A stretch of DNA of 64,000 nt, taken from Liquidambar formosana (Eukaryota > Streptophyta > Magnoliopsida > Saxifragales > Altingiaceae). Below are positions 40,380-51,615 of the stretch, one piece after another. Under the pieces are notes generated by a model. That model was not told the DNA's origin and did no database searches. It saw nothing but the letters and a program-made list of their open reading frames with translations. Both the position numbers and the translations under genes were made by a program. Position 1 is the stretch's first letter; each line of letters opens with the position of its first letter. The stretch is taken from the NCBI GenBank assembly GCA_039720395.1, contig CM077827.1, forward strand, positions 7,541,991 to 7,605,990. Reading direction: 5' to 3'.

Positions 40380-40960
40380 TGATATTGGTATTGAGTTGCT
40401 TGATAGCATTTGTTTGAATAGTTTCCCCTTATGTTGTTCACCGATGAAAGTGGTGCAATATGGGAAGACCTTTCATCAAACAAAGTTCGGTCTAAGCTTT
40501 GGATACCTCATGTTGTTCACCGATGCAACTGGCGCAATATGGGAAGACCTTTCATTGAACAAAATTCGGTGTAAGCTATGGATACCTCATATTGTTCACC
40601 GATGAAATTGGTGCAATATAGGAAGACCTTTCATCGAACAAAGTTCGGTGTAAGCTATGGATACCTCATATTGTTCACCAATGAAACTAGTGTAATATGG
40701 GAAGACCTTCATTGAACATAGTTCAATGTAAGCTATGGATGCCTTATATAGTGCACTGACGCAACTAGCGTACAATATAAGAAGTATGTGTGAAGAGTTC
40801 TGTGGGACTCATGAGGAGTACCTTTGTGTGTGAGGAGTTCTAAGGAATACCTTTGTGTGTGAGGAGTTTTATGGAACTCTTGTGGAACACCTTTGTGTGT
40901 GAGGAGTTCTATGAAACTCATGAGGAAGTATGATTGTGTGTGGAAGGGTTCTTATGTGAC
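40380..40960 (+). repeat. Tat-3 3' UTR tandem arrays (~85-bp hairpin unit, then ~50-bp unit)
   Basis: About four to five units of ttgttcaccgatgaaactgg...caatatgggaagacctttcat...gttcggtgtaagctatggatacctcat span 40430-40760. They are followed by degenerate gtgtgtgaggagttctatgg repeats to 40960. Hairpins include CATCGAAC/GTTCGGTG (40632-40650) and CATTGAAC/GTTCAATG (40710-40728). Confidence 0.88.
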
Positions 40961-41087
40961 GAGTTCTATGGGTAGGTAGCGTTTGACCTATAGAATTCAG
41001 TAATATGATCACCTTCTTATCAAGTGTTTCCCCAGTGGATATTAATGAAATTAATTTCACCAGGCAAAAATGGGCTGTTCTTCTATA

Positions 41088-41128
41088 ATTGGTTCACAAG
41101 CGAAACTTATTCACCAATGAGGGGCTTC
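41088..41128 (+). other. Hairpin and polypurine tract before Tat-3 3' LTR
   Basis: ATTGGT (41088-41093) pairs with ACCAAT (41113-41118), with a weaker inner AAG/CTT pair. The tract aggggcttc and the LTR start TGTCACACCCC follow. Confidence 0.75.
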
Positions 41129-43903
41129 TGTCACACCCCATTTTTGTCACCCTCATTAGAGGTCATCATTTCATCTAGGTTTTTATTTTGTTTTTGAGTC
41201 TAGGCATTTTTATTAGGTTTTTAAGGCATTAAGGATCATGCATATGAATTTTGGTTTGATTTGGGAGGTTTCAATATTCAATTAGAGATTTTGGGACTTT
41301 AAGGTCATTATTATCTTTTAAGTCGTATCTTTTCCATTTGACTTTGAAATGATCTCCAAGTTGTCAATTAGAGTTCATATAGATATATAAAGTCTATATA
41401 TAGGGTCAATTTGATGAATTAATGGTTTAAAATCAATTCGGCTCATAATGGTTCAGGTTGGCTAAAAGACCCTTTCTTGGTTCACTCAAATTGACTCACT
41501 AGACCCCCTCAATTTACTCTCATTTAACTTCAATTGGGCTTTATTTACGTCCTAAACATGTTTTAAAAGGTTGAATTTTGAATTGGAAACCATTTGGCTC
41601 AACCATGTGTGCAAGCCCTAGCTTTACAACGGTGGTGCACTATAGTTAGCCGTCTTTGTAAAACCTAACCATGCACCCATGGCTAAGGATTTTTGCCCTC
41701 AAATGTCTAAAAATGTGTTCCTCTTCAAAGCACGGTCGTTTTGGCTTTTATTTTGTCAAAATCAGACTTAATTTAACCCCCGAAAGACTTCTAGAAGGTG
41801 AAAGAGTCTAAACAGAGCTGGATGGTTACCTCGGGTGACCATCTAAGGCTGGACAGTTACCTCGGGTGACCATCTGAGGCTAGAAGCTTACTCGGTTGAC
41901 CGTTTGGGCTGGACGGTCAACCGTCCAAGCCTAGATGGTCAGCCGACTAAGGCCTAGTTGGTCACCCGAGGGAATCCGTCTTTAAATGGGATTCCGACTC
42001 CTTTTGCCCTCCTGTGACGGATTCCTCCACCCTTACAACTTGTTTCCTTCTAAAATTGAGTAACTTTAAGTTTTTTGAGCACCAAGAGAGTCTCTAATAG
42101 CCCTAGGATCATTCTTTAATGAATTAATCTTAGCCATTGGTTTATTAGGTCAATCCCTTATATAAAGAACATGATATTCAACACATAGGGGCGCCACAAG
42201 TACACTTTACACTTAGAGAGAGAGGGAGCTACGAGTTAGGAGAGCTAAAGAACATCAAAGGGAGGTTCTTCAACCCTAGGCAAGGAGGAGAACATGGATT
42301 TTGAAGGCAAGAGAAGTCCTACAAGAGGTAAACACACTTTCAATTGCTGAAATTAGGCTTTCTTCCTTCTTCTTCTCCTTCTTTATTTATGATAGTTCTA
42401 GTGCATGTAATAGCTCTACATATTAGTTGAATTTAATGCTTTTGTGATGGTACATGAATGATTTTAGGATAATTCATGGTTTAATATGCTTGGTAATCCT
42501 TAGTTTACTAAGGTTTTAAAAGTGTTATCGTTTCTATCCTTTTAAATCATGCATGTTTCATATAGTCTACTTGCTGTGATAATTGTCATGAATTGATGAT
42601 TCTGTTAGTTAATATACATGATATTCATGATAGTTTGAGCATGTGTTAGGATTGATACATGGGTTATTATGCATAGTTGTGAAATTACGGTTTCGATAAC
42701 CTTTATTTCATGCAAGTTTCACACAGCATGTTTAGGTTAGCTTTGTGAGTTGTTGCTCATCATAGTCATTCTATATATGCTGCATATAGTTAAATCATAC
42801 TAGGTTTGCATTCATTATTAGTGGATTAATAGTTTTTTATGTATGTAGGGTCAGGTCATTGCATGTAGGGTTGTCTTAGGGTTTATGAAAATTCATTATT
42901 CTTGTTATTTGCATGATTAATGGATGATTTTAAACCTTAAGATAATTCTGTCCAGATTTATATATCATTGTTTTTGCATGGTTTTGAGTATGTGTAAGAG
43001 TGCAAATTAAATAGGTGTGATAATTGCCTTATTACAAATAAGATTGCTATTGCTCAATTTTGCTATTGCTTGGAGATAATTGCACAAGGTAGGTAGGGTA
43101 TGAAAATTCCCTAACTCTCTTTCCTTAATCATTCTCTTCTCCCTCCTAGGGTTATTTCTTAATATGGACATATGGTGATTTCCAAAGGTTTCCTTATCAA
43201 ATAAAGTACTTTTTTTCTCAAAGTTTCCATCTTGTGAGAGTTGTTTAATTTCAAACTTGGTTTATTTATCAAATTCTCTTTTAAATGAGGAAACTTAGGG
43301 TTTTTACCATGAGTTCATATTAGGATTTAACCCTATTCTTTTCGAACTACGTGGACTTTGATCCATGTATTTCCATGCATGGTATGTAGGCACTCAATTG
43401 ATGCTCAAGTCCACCCTAGGATACTATGTATCCTAGGTTTTCTTTTTCTTTAATTCATTTGTCCATCACATATGATTGCTAGTGGATTAGGATGGATTCA
43501 TGCTTGTGATTGTTTGTGGATTAGGATGATTTTATCCATCATATATGATTGCTAGAGGAGTAGGATAGATTTGTAATTGATATGTATGCTGTATTTTGTT
43601 GATTGATATTGATTTGCATGTGATTAAGTCATTAACTTAGCCCAATCAAATTAAGAGACCAACTCGGGCGATGTGGGTGCCTATGGGCTTAGCCCAGAAC
43701 CTTCCCACATCATAACTTAGCCCCCGGATCCAATTTTCTAGTTTTAAAGACTTTGCCTTTCCTTTCAAAATGGATTCATGAGGTTTTTTGAAATAAAACA
43801 TTTTTATGGTTTTCCTCTTTTCCTTAAAAAATGAGGTGGTGAATCCTTTCCTTTGTTGTCTTTTAAAACGCCAAATCCCGTGGGCCACTTTCTGGGGTTC
43901 ACA
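41129..43903 (+). repeat. Tat-3 3' LTR (2775 bp)
   Basis: TGTCACACCCC..GGGTTCACA, more diverged than the Tat-2 LTRs. A decayed version of the GC palindrome, with extra tandem arms (cgggtgacca.., cggttgaccg.., tggtcacccgag), is at about 41833-41973. The TATA-like tatataaa is near 42157, with the conserved tacgt/tatgtaggc block near 43385. Confidence 0.9.
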
Positions 43904-45533
43904 CTCCTTAGCAAGCTTGGAATAAAACTTAGTGTACAAATCCTAGATAAGTCTCCCTAGGTAGTCCTCTTGATTCAATCCCATGATTAACTAACACTCA
44001 GGATTAGATATGATACGACCACTACGTAAGTGCATGCTAGGATGTACTAGGTATAGGGTGCTACAATGAAACAATGATCCTACGAGGTAACTAAGTGCAC
44101 TGAGATTTGGGCAAGCAATTTTACTTCTTCTTTTTTTTTTCTCTCTCTTTTTTTTCTAATTATTTTATTTTATTTTATTTTATTTTTATTCCAACTCACT
44201 TTGGTCCAATAAGCTTTTAATAACAGAGACTAAGTCCTAATTCAATAAATAGTTGCAAACAAGTAGTGCTAGTATTCAAAGTGTTAACTAACCAAATAAG
44301 TTAAAAACTACCACTAACTTGGCAATACCCTACAATTAATAAATCAAATCGAGTGCTTTAAGGCATGAGAGGATGATTCGGTTCAATTCAAGAGGAAATA
44401 GGACAAATTGGGTAATCAATTGAGGTGGGCTTGCAAAGTGGGTGAAATAAATAAATAAATAAAGGAAGAAAAAAAAGAGGATTTTTTTTTTTTTTTTTTG
44501 GCAGTGAATTCCAACCAAGCACAAAGCAAAATTATTGATACAGTTTAAGATAAACAAATTAAGTCAACCAAGGTGGGGACAGTACTAACCTTGTATTAGA
44601 TAAACCCAAACGCAATTAGAATGCTCTTGTCCAAACTCGGGTTCCCAAGCAAAGCTGTTACGAAACACTCCCAAGTGTTTCCTTTTTTTGTTTTATACCC
44701 ATTTGCTCCTGAGGCCGGATAGTTCTCGAAGCTTCTCGATGCAATAAGGGAAGGAGGTAGGGTCTGGCAGTGCGAGATCGACGGCGCCTTGACGGCGACA
44801 GCGCGACGGCGACAATAAGATGTCGACGGCAAAGGATCACGGTGAGGGTCGAAGGGAGTTTAAGAGCACGCGGGTGCGACGCTGGTCTAACAGTGAAGAT
44901 GCAGGGGACTTCTCGTCGGCGAGGTTTGACGGTGGAGGCTCGATGGTGGCCTGACGGTGAAGAAGCGACGGTGGATCGATGGCGAGTCACTAATGACAGT
45001 GTGAGGTCTAAGCGGGTTTAATCTGTGGTGGATTTGAGTTTGACAATGGTGTAACGATGGTGGGGTTGATGAGGTTTGACGGTGAAGTGGTTGCTGGTAG
45101 GGGGGATTAGATGGAATTTTTGTTTTTTTTTCTTTTTTTGCTCGATGGAGGTTTTTGTTCTTTGGGTTTTGGGTCATGGTTTTAGTGGGTATGGGATTTC
45201 AAGGGATTTGGGGTTTGGATTCACAGTAGGGTTTAATTTTGATGGGTTGGTTGACGCGAGGCTAGGGGTGATGGTTTAAGTTGTGGACTGGTTCGTGAGG
45301 GTACGACTATGGTTTCAGAGGCGAGAACGAAAGGGAAGCTCGGGTTTCTTGGGTTGTTCGACGGGGATTTTGGATTTCTGGGCTTGTTCTTCTGCAAGGG
45401 CTTTGCGGGTGGCTTCAAAAATTTTGTGAGGAAAGACGAAGGGGTGAGGAATGATTTTCTTTTTTGGGAAGAACTTGTGGGGCATCTTAAACCGAGAATT
45501 GGCAAAAGGTTTCGGCGCCATGGATTGAATTTT

Positions 45534-45544
45534 CTCTGATACCA
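45534..45544 (-). other. Primer binding site (initiator Met-tRNA type)
   Basis: Minus strand TGGTATCAGAG, the standard plant retroelement primer site for tRNA-iMet, four bases after the LTR end. Confidence 0.75.
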
Positions 45545-45548
45545 AAGT

Positions 45549-46205
45549 TGATGTAAGACATCCACACCAAGGTTACAGTTCACAATATCAATGAGTACGA
45601 TTCAACAAGCAAAAAAAAGAACAGAAGCAAAAAGAAGCAAAGAAGTTAGGGTTTGGAGTCAGCCACTAAACGTGTAAGTCCCAAATTTTAATAATAATAA
45701 AGTATCTACAAACCCTAAAGTTAAGAACCTTAAATAAGCTCCATTACATCCAAATAAGGAAATAAGACATAATAATCTAAATAAAATCTACATAAACCAA
45801 ATAAAATAAAAAATAGTCATAAAAATGAAAGAAAATCAGCTAGCCCTCTAAAAGTCCATCATTTCCAGCCATAAAGGCACTAAGTGTGCTGTATAGCAGC
45901 ATCAGCGGCGCTCATACACCTGTGTGATCTGAGGTCGAGGTCTGGTGTCCGCACCATTTTGGAAGAGAAATGGAAGAAGAGAAATATTATATTTTTCACA
46001 GTTGCTTATGTGTTTGGTTGTTGAGAAATAGAGGGAGAGAAGACATGACAAATATAGCAGTAGCTCACCCTTGTGCCAAATATGGCATAAGGATGCTATT
46101 TTTAGCACACCATTGGAGCATCCCAACTTGTGCTAAATGCTATAATATAGCAATAGCGCAGGTTGTAGCTCACCATTGGAGATGCTCTTAAATGTTCTTA
46201 CATCA
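45549..46205 (-). repeat. LTR (657 bp) of the minus-strand element
   Basis: Bounded by a 10-bp inverted repeat TGATGTAAGA (45549-45558) / TCTTACATCA (46196-46205), with TG..CA ends and the primer site next to its 3' end. 45953-46190 within it (ending ccattggagatgctctta) resembles common plant MITE ends and may be a nested insertion. Confidence 0.7.
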
Positions 46206-46837
46206 ATATATATGTTTTGACATTCCAATTGTGCCCTCAAGAGTACAAAACATTGGAAAAAGAGAGAATGGCCTTTCAAAGGTATTGTAGAAAATGAAAT
46301 AAAAAGAATCATTGGCTTCTGGAATATAACAATAATTTTGAAATATTTCCAGAAGAAAAGGAGACCAATAATTTAGAAACGGAGAGAGTAGTACGTTATC
46401 CTATTTTGAATATGACAGTTTTAGTTGACTGCATTTGATGTCTGAAAGTTGAGGCCTCCAACTACTATAAACTAATAAGTAAAAGGTTCAAGGTCCTGTG
46501 GTCTTGTTACCCAGTATTAGAGCCCAACGTTTAATCTACCTTTGTCATTAGAGCCTAAGTTAGCTTAATTGATGATCGATACTAAGTGGGTTAGGGCCTT
46601 CGGAGTCATATTTTCACATGGGCGGGATCCAGCCATGGGGACGTTGCAAGATTCTAAGCTTGTGGATTACTGACCGAGCAACCGAATGCAACGCATACAA
46701 TTTCGAGTTGGCTTTTCCAAAAAAAAAAATTTACCATTATTAATAGAAAAAATAAAAGTGCAATTTTAATTAGAAGAATGATCGAATAAGTTTAAGTAAG
46801 TAATAAAAAACCGATTAAGGTGACATGCATCACGTAC
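46206..46837. other. Unassigned intergenic DNA
   Basis: Moderate A/T content with no supported frame or repeat. It would contain the 3' flank of the lectin gene. I found no further jacalin exon in it. Confidence 0.5.
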
Positions 46838-47587
46838 CTCTTGATTCTTGGGGCACCCACTTATTGGCTTTGCATGCAGTCCGATTGCTTCAAGGCATAG
46901 GCCAGTACGTCCATGAAATCCAATAATGGCACTACCTTCAATTGGAGTACTAGAGAAAGAAGTGCCCGGGTGGATACCGAAGGGTCCATATTTAGTACGG
47001 TTTGTGATGAAACACAGTGATGTTATTGCGACTGGTCCCCCCTCATAAAAGGTCCCATATGACCCACTTATGCCGATGAGATACTCCTTAGGCCAGGCAA
47101 TATCAATCTATATATACAGAAAAAGAGTGGTAAGAATGTCAAAGTGGCAATCTAGGGAATTTAAACCACTAAGAGGCTAGGGCCATGCCATGCCATGCCA
47201 TGCTCACCTTGTCAGTTTGAACTCCACCATTACCGCCAAACTTATTTGATTCCTTCAGCACACCGTCTCCATTATCACCCTTGAATATGATTGAATCAAC
47301 AGCTTGTCCATGAACGATAACTATCTGCTTTATACCACCTTTGACACAGAAATTGAACTCGTTCCTGCCTGGACCTCCCCATGGACCCATTGAGGTACAC
47401 CCTTCTAAGCTGCCAGGCTCTTCCTGCAATTAACATGAAATATAAATTGATAATCAATGCTAGCTAGCTCCACATTCAGCATGCAACATGAACATATATC
47501 TTGACAGGGGAACCTTACCATTTGTTCTAGCTCACACTCTTCAATCAGATTTCTCCTCCAAGAGTTGATTTCTAGCACGTAGCACAT
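46838..47587 (-). CDS. Jacalin-related lectin, three exons (single domain; 3' end uncertain)
   Basis: A carbohydrate-binding protein of the jacalin family, usually cytosolic/nuclear when lacking a signal peptide, as here. Exons on the minus strand are 47587-47519 (23 codons, MCYVLEINSWRR...), 47423-47208 (72 codons) and 47107-46838 (90 codons). All are phase 0 with good GT/AG sites. Exon 2 carries the N-terminal GPWGGPGRNEF motif and exon 3 the C-terminal IIGFHGRTGLCLEAIG. The family's sugar site normally reads G-x-x-x-D-A-I-G; here Glu replaces Asp. After exon 3 there is a good donor (GTACGT) but no visible next exon. Reading through would add ~20 residues to a TAA. So it is either a complete one-domain gene with a small unseen last exon or the 5' remnant of a longer lectin. 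No frame damage. It is the only native gene in the window. Confidence 0.83.
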
Positions 47588-47615
47588 TTGTACGTATTCT
47601 TTGCTCTTAAGTGGT

Positions 47616-47622
47616 TTATATA
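47616..47622 (-). promoter_or_regulatory. TATA-like box upstream of the lectin gene
   Basis: Minus strand CCTTATATAAACC about 30 bp before the chosen ATG. This implies a very short leader, or initiation at a downstream ATG, so the start codon is not certain. Confidence 0.4.
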
Positions 47623-47686
47623 AGGTGATGGGTTGGTTGGGGCTTTTACTCCACCGCTAAGGAAATATTATTTTGGGCAGCCCAAA

Positions 47687-48043
47687 ATTAATTAAAGTCT
47701 TCCGATCGATTCTTATCATAGCAATGTGAATTATTCTTTGACGAGCAATGAAGGCTGGGGCCAGCTCAATACAATCTGCCTTGTTGAATATTACTTACTT
47801 CCCAACTGAGCCAGCCCAATGATGGCAACACTATGGGAGCATATAAAACGTTTGAGCTTGTGAATTAACTAAAGTCTTCCGATTCTTATCCTAGCAATGT
47901 GAATTATTCATTGATGAGCAATGAAGGCTGGGGCAGCTCAATACAATCTGCCTTGTTGAATATTACTTACTTCCCAACTGAGCCAGCCCAATGATGGCAA
48001 CACTATGGGAGCATATATAGCAACGTTTGAGCTTGTGAATTAA
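47687..48043. repeat. Tandem duplication of ~178 bp
   Basis: 47687-47862 and 47863-48043 are nearly identical (aaagtcttccgat...ggagcatata(t)a...cgtttgagcttgtgaatta), differing at a few bases. It is non-coding and lies upstream of the lectin gene, so it may duplicate promoter elements. Confidence 0.9.
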
Positions 48044-48089
48044 TTAATGATCGATCAAGCAATTTTTTTTTTTTATATTTTAATTATTA

Positions 48090-48184
48090 CTCCCTCCGTC
48101 TCACAAAGATATGTTATTTTTGTAACATTTTTTGTCCCAAAATGTTTGGTCATTTCAAGAAGTCAAATTATATATATATATATA

Positions 48185-48221
<37 letters not shown>

Positions 48222-48407
48222 GGGGGGGATTTTCCTATACTATCTTTTCTTATTTCAAAAATTACTTTTCACTCAATCTAATAACAATTAGTATGATAGG
48301 GTATTTTGGAAATATGAAGTTTTATAAATGAGAACTCAATGCAATGATAACTTTTCTTAAACAGCATGTTTTGTCAAACTTGGCTTATCATTGTGGGACG
48401 GAGGGAG
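48090..48407. mobile_element. Stowaway-type MITE (318 bp)
   Basis: Terminal inverted repeats CTCCCTCCGTCTCACAA / TTGTGGGACGGAGGGAG with TA target duplications on both sides (48088-48089, 48408-48409). It contains (TA)n and a T/G run but no coding frame. These are the standard ends of Stowaway (Tc1/mariner) MITEs. Confidence 0.93.
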
Positions 48408-48512
48408 TATTATTTTTCAAAGTTTTCCATGTGGTCTGGACTAATATATTTTTGAATAAAAGAAGAAAACGGAATCCCGTGATATATAAAACATTAGGCT
48501 GGGGCCAGCTCA

Positions 48513-48590
48513 ATACATGAACATATATCTTGACAGGGGAACCTTACCATTTGTTCTAGCTCACACTCTTCAATCAGATTTCTTCTTCAA
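48513..48590 (-). pseudogene. Displaced copy of the lectin exon-1/donor region
   Basis: Repeats 47488-47560 (tgaacatatatcttgacaggg...caatcagattt) with a few changes. It therefore carries part of lectin exon 1 and its GTAAGG donor without the ATG, and cannot act as a gene. Confidence 0.85.
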
Positions 48591-49184
48591 AGCTTCCCTA
48601 ACCAGAGCTAATTACCTAGCCTGAAAAAAAATAAAGTAAAATAAAAATAAATAAATAAATAAAAAGCCCCAACCCCTAGTCTGCGAGCACTCTAAATTAG
48701 TGCCGAATGAGGTTCCGCCCTATTTTGCGTTGCGCACCAATTAAACTATCAGCAGAATTAAAAATAAATTGAATTGTTCAGCCACCTGAAAAAAATAAAA
48801 TAAAATAAGGGGGAGTTGAATTCGGTGATCAGGAGACGAATCATTTATTTATCTTTCATTGGGATGTCACATGAAAACGAAATCAAATATTCTATTTCTA
48901 AACCATTTATTTATCTTGCATTCTCATATATGGCACAAATGCTTGCATTAGAATGGTGCCATTACTATGCATATATCTATTAAATGGAGTTTTATTTTTA
49001 TTATTAGTAATTTTTACTAATGTGTTTCTTTGGCTAGCTGGGCATACAAAAATAGAAGTCAATGAGAAGAGATGGAGTCATTGTTTAAAGGATAATAAAT
49101 TTTATCATATGATTATCTCAAAAGAAAATGTGACTCCATGCCATCACCTTTTTAGGTGCACGAACAATTCAAAGGCTCCCCTTA
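48591..49184. other. Unassigned A/T-rich DNA
   Basis: No supported gene. aaagcttccctaaccagagcta (48589-48610) recurs near 49750, next to the RNase H remnants, suggesting a further duplicated TE fragment. Confidence 0.45.
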
Positions 49185-49419
49185 GGCCATGTTTGTTTGG
49201 ATGGAATGGAATGGGTAGGAATGAAATCTGATTTCATGCTTAAATTAATTTGGAATAGAATGAGATTTAAAATAAATATTGAGGAATGAATATCATTGTG
49301 ACTCATTACTGCTATTTGATTGGATTCCTATTTAATTACCTCATCCAAACATGTTGTTGGGAATGAATTGGAATGTAATTCCATTCCATCTATTCTATTC
49401 CAACCAAATAAACATAGCC
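49185..49419. mobile_element. Tourist/PIF-Harbinger-type MITE (235 bp)
   Basis: Inverted ends GGCCATGTTTGTTTGG / CCAAATAAACATAGCC (14 of 16 pair) with TTA on both sides (49182-49184, 49420-49422), the 3-bp target typical of PIF/Harbinger MITEs. The interior has ggaatggaatggg/ccattccat inverted repeats. Confidence 0.85.
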
Positions 49420-49849
49420 TTAAGGTTAGTGTTTCTCATTTATCATTGGATCAAAACACACTATTGCTGTCTTTCACCTTTTGTAATGTAATTTATTTAT
49501 TTTTCGACTTAATTAATCGTGGTTAGGATTTTTGACTTTTGCACATAGAGATATGGCAGAAGAGACAAATGGCTAAACAGGAGTGAGCCATGGAAAAGCA
49601 TCATTTAGGTGAAAGCCTTTTTAGGCTGGTTTTTTATTTTTATTTTTATTTTTAACATCGAGGATCGATGAGGAGTTTCTTAGGCCTTTGTGCCGTCGAG
49701 GTTTCACCTCAGATGATTTGGGCAATTTATTATTAGGAGTAAGTAACAAAGCTTCCCTAACTAGAGCTAACCACTAATTACCTAGGCTGGAAAATAAAAA
49801 AAAATAAAAAAAAAAAACCAACCCTTAGGTTGCGGGCGTAAGACTCTAA

Positions 49850-50090
49850 CAATCAATATTTCTGAAGGAAAATTAGATTCCCATAAACGATTACATTTTA
49901 CAGTATATCCAAACTTTATAATACCATCAGAAACTTTATTTGCTTCTCTATACACATGATTAAGCTTAATATCCATATTATTTTCAATAATAATTTTTCT
50001 ACAATCACTTATTATACTGTAAATTGTCCAAGGGCAGGGTTGTTGTAAGTTATATATCATGCTTCGTCCTAGACAAAACAATTGTAATAG
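49850..50090 (-). pseudogene. RNase H remnant (LINE-type RVT_3), copy 2
   Basis: Minus-strand frame matching the C-terminal half of the plant LINE-type RNase H domain: IYSIISDCRKII, then LNHVYREANKVSD where the family has HVYREGNQAAD. It lacks the N-terminal catalytic strand. A T/A-rich tail at 49630-49655 may be its 3' poly(A) in minus orientation. Confidence 0.65.
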
Positions 50091-50351
50091 AGTAAGATAA
50101 TGGAATATTCATGGGATATGTAAAATATCACGATCAATTAAAGAGTAATTCTTCTGCCAAAAAAGCCTTTCCAAAACAAGATTTCAGCATGGTTGCCCCA
50201 AATTTCATAGTATTTGCCCCCTGCTGGGCCTTTTGGTTGTTAGAACGTCACAAATTAGCTTGTAATTTTTTTAAAAAAAAAATTTCGTAGAAGAGAACAT
50301 GTCAGCACCAATGTGGACTGGATTTACCAATAGCATCTTCCTAAAGAATAC

Positions 50352-50695
50352 CTAAATTTCTCTCGGGAAATTAGAATCCCAAATCTGATTACCTCTAATT
50401 ATGTTACCTAAATTAGCTAAGAAATCAGCAGCTTGATTTCCTTCTCTATAAACATGATTTATTCTAACTTCCATACTACACTCTAAAATAATCTTCATAC
50501 AATCATTTAAAATACTATAAATCTTCAAAGGGCAACTTTGTGACTTACTAATACTATTAGTGACAATACTAGCATCCCCTTTTAAATAAATTCTTTTAAT
50601 TCGTTTTTCTTTTGCAAGAAGAAGACCATTCCAAAGTGCAATCGCTTCCATTTTAGGCACTGTTGTATCATCATCAAATCAAATGAATTGCATGA
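50352..50695 (-). pseudogene. RNase H remnant (LINE-type RVT_3), copy 1
   Basis: Minus-strand frame with EAIALWNGLLLAKEKRIKRI, then LKGDASIVTNSI, then IYSILNDCMKII, INHVYREGNQAADFLANLG and a terminal WDSNFPREI. This is the RNase H domain seen at the end of plant L1-like elements and in related pseudogenes. It is similar to the copy at 49850-50090, so the two are duplicates. No RT domain is nearby. Confidence 0.75.
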
Positions 50696-51057
50696 TAATA
50701 GTCTTATCATACAAATTAGCTTGTAATTTTCAAGTGCTGAATTTTCCCTTGCTGGGCTATATATGTAACCTTTTGTTGGCAAACCTAATGGATGTAGTTT
50801 AATAAATATCCTTTGGACCAAAAAAGAAAAAAATTAAAAATTAAAGGAATAAGACAAACCATGGGTTGTTGAAAGGTCATGCTAGTTCAAGTATAAATTA
50901 GTAGTAATTTTGTGTGTGCCTAAATCATAGAAACATATGGTTATTGCCTTTGACGGCCGGTGGCCGAGGCGAAATCTATGAAGAGTAGGTTCAAGTGTTA
51001 GTAATTTTGTAAGTGCCCAAATCCATCACTTTACCTAGTGGCAGTTTCCTATATTAA

Positions 51058-51375
51058 GGCTGCGTTAGGTTTGAGAGAAAAGAATGGAGAGCGAATGGAA
51101 TGGGAATGCATGGGAATGAAATGAGAATGAAATAGAATAGAAATAGTCATTCCATTCCAATGTTTGGTAAGTGGTGGGAATGAACTTAAAAAGAATATGT
51201 GAGACCACTTTTAATGATTTTCATTCCTTAAAAGATGGGAATAGCAAGCCATTCTTTTTAGCTTAGGAAGGAATGGCTATTCCTTTTAAGCTAGAAAGGA
51301 ATATAACCCCATAAAAGAATAGCCATTCCACTCCCTTGTGCTACTAAACACTCATTTTTTTTTTTTTTAAAAAAA

Positions 51376-51429
<54 letters not shown>

Positions 51430-51587
51430 GAAGGTTCGAATCCCTAACTTATCCTACTCTTACCCTTTTCTACACCCTCCCTCACCACTAGGCTAGTCCC
51501 AATGGTTTGAACACTCACTTTTCTTGGGGTAATGGAATCATCATTCCATTCCCTCCCTCATTCCCTCATAACAAACGTAACCTAGCC
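51058..51587. mobile_element. Tourist-like MITE with nested insertion (530 bp)
   Basis: Ends GGCTGCGTTAGGTTTG / CAAACGTAACCTAGCC-like, imperfectly inverted, with TAA on both sides (51055-51057, 51588-51590). The interior starts with ggaatgg/ccattcc repeats. 51351-51520 interrupts it: a T/A run, (AT)n (51380-51425) and a block whose minus strand reads TAGCCTAGTGG..GGATTCGAACC, resembling pol III A and B boxes of a short SINE. Confidence 0.7.
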
Positions 51588-51615
51588 TAAAACCCTTATA
51601 TATAACATAGCCCTA

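Larger units (their letters stand above)
25987..43903 (+). mobile_element. Tat-3: older non-autonomous Tat element, 5' end off-window, interrupted by Tat-2
   Basis: After the Tat-1 LTR the sequence resumes in mid-leader (ccaagtacccttgggtat), matching Tat-1 12010 and Tat-2 30838. It continues through a damaged gag core (26922-27788) and non-coding DNA to 28423, jumps over Tat-2, resumes at 38577, and ends with its own 3' LTR (41129-43903). No pol is present. The missing 5' LTR and primer site must lie left of Tat-1 and the CACTA element. The right flank is ctcct. Confidence 0.88.
43904..46205 (-). mobile_element. 5' end of a minus-strand LTR retroelement, cut by Tat-3
   Basis: One LTR (45549-46205) and a primer site on the minus strand are followed leftward by internal DNA to 43904, where Tat-3 begins. 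The rest would be left of Tat-3, off-window. Just inside, the minus strand has an ATG frame (45315-45523, starting MAPKPFANSRF, basic and proline-rich) without a recognised domain. The GC-rich stretch 44760-45000 codes for nothing I recognise. 43904-44600 is unassigned A/T-rich DNA with an (ATTTT)n-like run near 44160 and a T-run near 44485. The superfamily is not determined. Confidence 0.6.

Noticed and set aside
44596..45177. Arg/Pro-rich minus-strand and plus-strand frames in a GC-rich stretch
   Set aside because: Open in several frames because of biased composition (gacggcgac-type repeats); no domain is recognisable and it lies inside a truncated LTR element.
47405..47587. 60-residue ORF read straight through from the lectin ATG
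   Set aside because: It ignores the donor GTAAGG at 47518; splicing to 47423 restores jacalin sequence.
49185..49419. Plus-strand ORFs at 48953-49526
   Set aside because: They overlap MITE ends and A/T-rich DNA; no coding signal.
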